A DNA stretch of 64,000 nucleotides from positions 8,833-72,832 of the forward strand of contig JBPBQO010000156.1 in assembly GCA_050954785.1 (NCBI GenBank). Direction: 5' to 3'. A model generated the notes under the pieces. The model searched no databases. It saw only the letters and a list, made by a program, of their open reading frames with translations, and was not told where the DNA came from. Positions 59,982-64,000 of the stretch are shown piece after piece; positions within the stretch are counted from its first letter, which is position 1; the number at the start of each line of letters is the position of its first letter. The position numbers were made by a program, and so were the translations under genes. Source of the stretch: Lichenicola sp050954785. GTDB lineage: Bacteria > Pseudomonadota > Alphaproteobacteria > Acetobacterales > Acetobacteraceae.

Positions 59982-62375
59982 ATGCTACGTCCGCTTCCGA
60001 TGCAACACATGCCCATTTCCAGGCTCACGACACTGCTTGCCACGGCAAGCCTGGTTCTGTCCGGCTGCAACCGCATCGAACAGCCGGTCATCCGGCCGTT
60101 GCAGCCGTTACAGTCCAGCATCAATGCCGCCCAGCCGCGGATCGACGGCGATATCGGCTCGATCGACCGGGTGCAGGCACCGCAGGTCAGCTACGGCCGC
60201 AATCACCAGCCAACGGTCAGTCGCGGCGCCGGACCGATCGGCTCGGGCGCGATCACGCTCAACTTCAGCGATACCGATATCCGCGACGTGGCCGCTCAGA
60301 TCCTAGGCGGCCTGCTGCATGCGAACTACACGATCGATCCAGCCGTCAAGGGAACGGTGACGCTGCACACCTCGACGCCGCTCGACGTCAGCCAGCTCGT
60401 GCCCACCCTGCAGGTACTGCTGTCGCAAGTCGGCGGGACGCTCTACCAGTCCGGCGGCATCTATCGCATCGTCGGCACCACCGGACAGCCTGCTGGCGGT
60501 CCAGCGGGCGGCGGCGGTGGTGGCGGCGGCGGTGGCGGTTCGCAGGCATTGGCGGAAAGTACCGCTCTTGCCGGCAGTGCGATGGTGCCGCTGCGCTATG
60601 CGGGTGCCGAGGATCTCGCCAAGGCGTTGCAGCCGTTCGTACAGACCGGCTCCCGCATCACGCCGGTCGCAGGGTCCAATGCGTTGATCGTCAGTGGCGA
60701 TCCGGCCGTCCGCAACACGCTGGTGAACCTGATCCAGGCGTTCGACATCGATGCGCTGGCCGGGCAGTCCTACGCGTTGCTGCCGGTCGATTCCGGCGAC
60801 GCGAAGGACATCGCAACCTCGCTGCAGGAAGCGCTGCGCGGACGCGGCGGCGCATTGTCGCAGGTCGTGCGGGTGATCCCGATGACCCGTGTCGATGCGG
60901 TTCTGGTGGTGGCCAACGAGGCGAACTACATCAACGACGCACGACGTCTGTTCGCGCTGATCGAGCGGACCCGTCGCACGACGGTTCGGTCGTGGCACGT
61001 CTATTACCTACAGAACAGCCACGCCAACGATGCCGCCTACGTGCTGCAGCAGGCATTCACCCCGAACGACGTCACCGCGCAACCGACGCCGCAGCTTCAG
61101 CCGAATACCCCCGGCTCGAACGGCCAGGGCAACGGCTCCAGCTCGGGCGGCCTGGGCTCGAGCAGCGGCTCGAGCGGCGGGCTGGGTTCGAGCGGCGGGC
61201 TGGGTTCCAGTTCGGGCGGCGGCCTCGGTTCGAGCGGCTCGGGATCGAGCGGCGGCCTCGGGTCAGGATTTGGGTCGAACACCGGCAGCTCGACCCAAAG
61301 CGGAAACAGCGGAACGGCCGGGGGCAGCCAGAGCGCCGGTGGCAATCCGCTGCTGGGTGGCCTCGACAGCTCGGGCGGCGGTGGCGCCACGGCGCGGACG
61401 ATGAAGATTATTTCGAACCCGCAGAACAACGCGATCCTGGTCTATGCCACCGACCAGGAGAACGACACCGTCAACCACATGCTGCGTAAGGTCGACATCC
61501 TGCCGCTGCAGGTACGGATCGATGCGGTCATTGCCGAGGTCACGCTCAACGATCAACTTCAGTATGGCACGCAGTTCTATTTCAAATCGGGCGGCATCAA
61601 CGGCGTCCTGAACGGCGCCGCCCCGACCGGGACCGCCATCACCGGCGCGCTGACCTCGGCCGCCTTCACCAGCACCCTGCCCGGCTTCATCATCGGCGGC
61701 ACCGGCAATGGCGGTGCACCATTTGCGATCAACGCGCTGCAGGCCGTCACCACCGTGCATGTGCTGTCGTCGCCGGAACTGCTCGTGCTCGACAACCAGC
61801 CGGCCCGGCTGCAGGTCGGCCAGCTCGTGCCGATCCAGACCGGCTCGAACTCGAGCACGATCGGCGCTTCGGTCTTCAACCAGTACACGTATCAGCCGAC
61901 CGGCGTGATCATGAACGTGACGCCGCGGGTGAATAACGGCGGGCTGGTCACGCTCGACATCTCGCAGGAGGTCAGTTCGGTCGTCCCAGGCACCTCGGCC
62001 ACAACGAACCCGACCTTCAACGACCAGTCGGTGGTGTCGCGTGTCGTCATTCAGGACGGCCAGACTGTGGGCCTGGCCGGGCTGATCACCGACCAGAGCA
62101 GTCGTGGCAATAGCGGCATTCCCTGGCTCAAGGACATCCCGATCCTTGGCCTGCTCGGCGGGAGCCAGAACAACCAGCGAACGCGTACCGAGCTGCTCAT
62201 CCTGATCACTCCGCATGTCATGCACGACCAGCGCGACGCCCAGGCGCTGACCGAGGATCTGCGCGACACCCTGATCAATGCCGCCGCGGTGCCCGACGAG
62301 CTGACGCCGATGCGCCAGACCGGCAGCGCCGATCCGCAGAAGCGGGTGCGGCGACGCACGGGCCTCGACAACTGA
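59982..62375 (+). CDS. gspD: Type II secretion secretin GspD (lipoprotein)
   Basis: The 797-residue protein forms the outer-membrane channel. A lipobox (LVLSGC, Cys29) follows the N-terminal signal, so it is probably lipidated. N-domains include ITLNFSDTDIRDVAAQILGG and DGDAKDIATSLQEAL-like segments; the secretin core has VHVLSSPELLVLDNQPARLQ and VGQLVPIQTGSNSST, with TELLILITPHVM near the end. Two low-complexity stretches, a poly-Gly run (60510-60540) and a long Gly/Ser run (about 61120-61290), lie between domains. The ATG at 59982 has GGGA five bases upstream; a TTG at 59958 that overlaps the previous stop is the alternative. Confidence 0.93.
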   Translation: MLRPLPMQHMPISRLTTLLATASLVLSGCNRIEQPVIRPLQPLQSSINAAQPRIDGDIGSIDRVQAPQVSYGRNHQPTVSRGAGPIGSGAITLNFSDTDIRDVAAQILGGLLHANYTIDPAVKGTVTLHTSTPLDVSQLVPTLQVLLSQVGGTLYQSGGIYRIVGTTGQPAGGPAGGGGGGGGGGGSQALAESTALAGSAMVPLRYAGAEDLAKALQPFVQTGSRITPVAGSNALIVSGDPAVRNTLVNLIQAFDIDALAGQSYALLPVDSGDAKDIATSLQEALRGRGGALSQVVRVIPMTRVDAVLVVANEANYINDARRLFALIERTRRTTVRSWHVYYLQNSHANDAAYVLQQAFTPNDVTAQPTPQLQPNTPGSNGQGNGSSSGGLGSSSGSSGGLGSSGGLGSSSGGGLGSSGSGSSGGLGSGFGSNTGSSTQSGNSGTAGGSQSAGGNPLLGGLDSSGGGGATARTMKIISNPQNNAILVYATDQENDTVNHMLRKVDILPLQVRIDAVIAEVTLNDQLQYGTQFYFKSGGINGVLNGAAPTGTAITGALTSAAFTSTLPGFIIGGTGNGGAPFAINALQAVTTVHVLSSPELLVLDNQPARLQVGQLVPIQTGSNSSTIGASVFNQYTYQPTGVIMNVTPRVNNGGLVTLDISQEVSSVVPGTSATTNPTFNDQSVVSRVVIQDGQTVGLAGLITDQSSRGNSGIPWLKDIPILGLLGGSQNNQRTRTELLILITPHVMHDQRDAQALTEDLRDTLINAAAVPDELTPMRQTGSADPQKRVRRRTGLDN

Positions 62376-63235
62376 CCGGCAACCGGCAACACCTCGTCAC
62401 CCCGGATCGCCGCGATCCCGGGTTCGCGTTGCTGATCGTGCTATGGACGCTGGTGCTGATCTCGCTGCTGGTCTCGACCATCGCCGCGTCCGGCAGCGGC
62501 CGGACCAGGCAGGCGGCTGACCTCAAGCGCAATGTCCAGCTTCGTGCCGAAGCGGATGGCGGTATCGAGGAGGCGGTATTCCATCTGCTCGACGGGTCGA
62601 AGGCGCGGTGGCCGGCGGACGGTCCCCTCCATGTGATCAAGCGCGGCGACACCGTGCTGTCGATGCACATCGACACGGAAGCCGGCAAGGTGAACCCGAA
62701 CCGGGCCTCGCAGGATCTGCTGGCGGCCTTGTTCCAGACGCTCGGGCTGGATACTCGTGCGGCACTGACCACCGCCACGCAGATGATCGTCTGGCGGTTC
62801 GCCGGCGCTCAGACTGCCGGCGAGCATGGCAACGGCCGGGATTACCTGCCGCCCGGCGCACCGTTCGAGTCCATTCCCGAAGTCGGGCTGGTGTCCGGTA
62901 TTACGCCCACCCTGCTGGCCCGGCTCGCGCCGCATCTTTCGCTCTATCGCGATAACGACCCGGAAGCGGTATCCGCCGATCCGGTGGTGCAACAGGCGCT
63001 GGCGATTGCTGCCGGATCGGGTGATACCGCGCGCCAGAGCGCGATCGCGACGTCCAATCAACAAGGCAATGGTCGCGACGAAAGCGTCGTGTCGGTCACG
63101 TCCGAAGCCCGGGATTCGAGCGGACGGCGCTTCGTGCGACGGGCAATCGTGCTGATCGGCTCGGATCCGCAGGCGAACGGGAAGCCCGACCAGCGCCCGT
63201 TCCAGATCATGACCTGGGACGCCCCGGCCACTTGA
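62372..63235 (+). CDS. gspK: Type II secretion minor pseudopilin GspK, probable CTG start
   Basis: The body is GspK: hydrophobic motif DPGFALLIVLWTLVLISLLV, then RQAADLKRNVQLRAEADGGI and AGKVNPNRASQDLLAALFQT. The cleavage glycine and the residues before it lie upstream of the first conventional start (TTG at 62429), which would delete the leader. In frame, the only candidate is CTG at 62372, which overlaps the gspD stop as CTGA, as the neighbouring genes do with ATGA, GTGA and TTGA. This gives 287 residues with a 17-residue leader. GspK normally lacks Glu at +5, as here. The CTG start is inferred. Confidence 0.8.
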   Translation: MTGNRQHLVTPDRRDPGFALLIVLWTLVLISLLVSTIAASGSGRTRQAADLKRNVQLRAEADGGIEEAVFHLLDGSKARWPADGPLHVIKRGDTVLSMHIDTEAGKVNPNRASQDLLAALFQTLGLDTRAALTTATQMIVWRFAGAQTAGEHGNGRDYLPPGAPFESIPEVGLVSGITPTLLARLAPHLSLYRDNDPEAVSADPVVQQALAIAAGSGDTARQSAIATSNQQGNGRDESVVSVTSEARDSSGRRFVRRAIVLIGSDPQANGKPDQRPFQIMTWDAPAT

Positions 63236-63302
63236 ACCTGACCGCACCCAAGCGTGCCTGGACGCTGACGACCGTTTGCTCTAACCGCTGGATCTGATCG
63301 AA

Positions 63303-64000
63303 ATGAAGCCGGATATGACTATGCGCACTGCCCTCGTTACCGGAATCACCGGCCAGGATGGCGCCTACCTCGCCGCCCTTCTGCTCGACAAAGGCTACCG
63401 TGTCGTCGGCATGGCACGGCGATCGGCGTCCGCCGACATGGTCAGTGCGCGCCTGCGCTGGCTCGGCGTGCTCGACCGGATCGAGCTGGTCGATGGCGAC
63501 CTGCTCGACCTGTCCAGCCTTATCCGCATCGTGGAGCTGGTCGAGCCGGACGAGGTCTACAACCTGGCCGCCCAGAGCTTCGTCGCCGCCTCCTGGCAGC
63601 AGCCGCTGTTGACCGGCCAGGCCACCGGCATCGGTGCCGCCAACCTGCTCGAAGCCGTCCGGATCGTCCGGCCCCAGGCCCGCTTCTACCAGGCCTCCTC
63701 CTCGGAGATGTATGGCCTGATCCAGGAGAAGGTACAGAGCGAGCGCACGCCGTTCTATCCGCGTTCCCCCTACGCCGTCGCCAAGCTCTACGCACACTGG
63801 ATGACGGTGAACTACCGCGAGAGCTTCGGGCTGCATGCCTCGTCGGGCATCCTGTTCAACCATGAGAGCCCGCTGCGCGGCATCGAGTTCGTGACCCGCA
63901 AGGTCACCGACGGCGTGGCCCGCATCAAGCTCGGACTGGCCACGCAACTGCCGCTCGGCAACCTCGATGCCACCCGCGACTGGGGCCATGCGCGCGACTA
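63303..64000 (+). CDS. gmd: GDP-mannose 4,6-dehydratase, N-terminal part
   Basis: The frame runs off the window after about 232 codons. It starts near 63303 (other ATGs at 63315 and 63321) and shows the extended-SDR features of Gmd: TALVTGITGQDGAYLAALLL, YRVVGMARRSAS, VYNLAAQSFVAASW, ASSSEMYG, the active-site YxxxK in YPRSPYAVAKLYAHW, and LFNHESPLRG. It converts GDP-mannose to GDP-4-keto-6-deoxymannose for fucose, rhamnose or perosamine in surface glycans. It lies 67 bases after gspK and opens what is probably a polysaccharide cluster beyond the window. Confidence 0.93.
   Translation, partial: MKPDMTMRTALVTGITGQDGAYLAALLLDKGYRVVGMARRSASADMVSARLRWLGVLDRIELVDGDLLDLSSLIRIVELVEPDEVYNLAAQSFVAASWQQPLLTGQATGIGAANLLEAVRIVRPQARFYQASSSEMYGLIQEKVQSERTPFYPRSPYAVAKLYAHWMTVNYRESFGLHASSGILFNHESPLRGIEFVTRKVTDGVARIKLGLATQLPLGNLDATRDWGHARD

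Overview
The window is GC-rich, densely coded DNA from an alphaproteobacterium, most likely an Acetobacteraceae-type acetic-acid or acidophilic bacterium. Reasons: an F0 ATP synthase operon (atpI-B-E-F'-F) separate from F1 and carrying both b and b' subunits, an ispH-thrB-rnhA operon with an ATGA overlap, a DUF1127 protein, riboswitch-controlled glyA-gcvT-gcvP, and an alphaproteobacterial style of type II secretion genes. The genus cannot be fixed from the sequence alone. No rRNA, tRNA, insertion sequence, prophage or CRISPR array was found. A parS-like ParB site at 18637-18652 hints that the window lies in the origin-proximal part of the chromosome.

Layout. 1-4097 is an inositol-type sugar locus: the end of a sugar-binding protein, two Gfo/Idh/MocA dehydrogenases and an RpiR-family regulator, with two GGAA-N6-TTCC palindromes that look like its operators. 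4283-13204 holds housekeeping and small accessory genes: an AI-2E-type permease, a SugE/Gdx exporter, a GGDEF-EAL protein, rnhA, thrB, ispH, a lone gcvH and a CBS protein. 13309-17691 has three co-directional genes (MFS and OPT transporters, LLM oxidoreductase). 17712-21080 is a thiamine module: a TPP riboswitch, a TonB-dependent receptor and a THI5-like binding protein, without permease or ATPase. 21113-28422 contains a secreted prolyl oligopeptidase and a run of small genes, including a Met-Pro-repeat protein and a membrane-anchored protein with an Mrr-like nuclease domain. 28631-33786 is the F0 operon with its promoter, followed by two glycosyltransferases. 33822-38184 is a probably iron-regulated group (DyP peroxidase, beta-propeller protein, OprB porin) around a Fur-like box. 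38280-44052 is the glycine cleavage operon behind a tandem glycine riboswitch. 44185-48833 carries lipid and envelope genes (LpxL-type acyltransferase, Cfa) plus an MFS transporter and an SDR.

49041-63235 is a broken-up type II secretion locus: gspH, then a divergent galactofuranose pair (glfT2-like / glf) and an M16 peptidase, then gspI-J, a 622-base gap, and gspL-M-N-D-K joined by overlapping start and stop codons. gspE, gspF and gspG are not present here. The window ends inside gmd, a GDP-mannose dehydratase, which with glf points to surface polysaccharide synthesis.

The least conventional items are the parS site that supplies the first codons of a transporter gene, the paired IolR-like operators, two families of dispersed hairpin repeats placed at gene ends, a probable CTG start for gspK, the small frame between the glycine riboswitch and glyA, and the periplasm-spanning Mrr-domain protein. 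No clearly undescribed multi-gene system was recognised.
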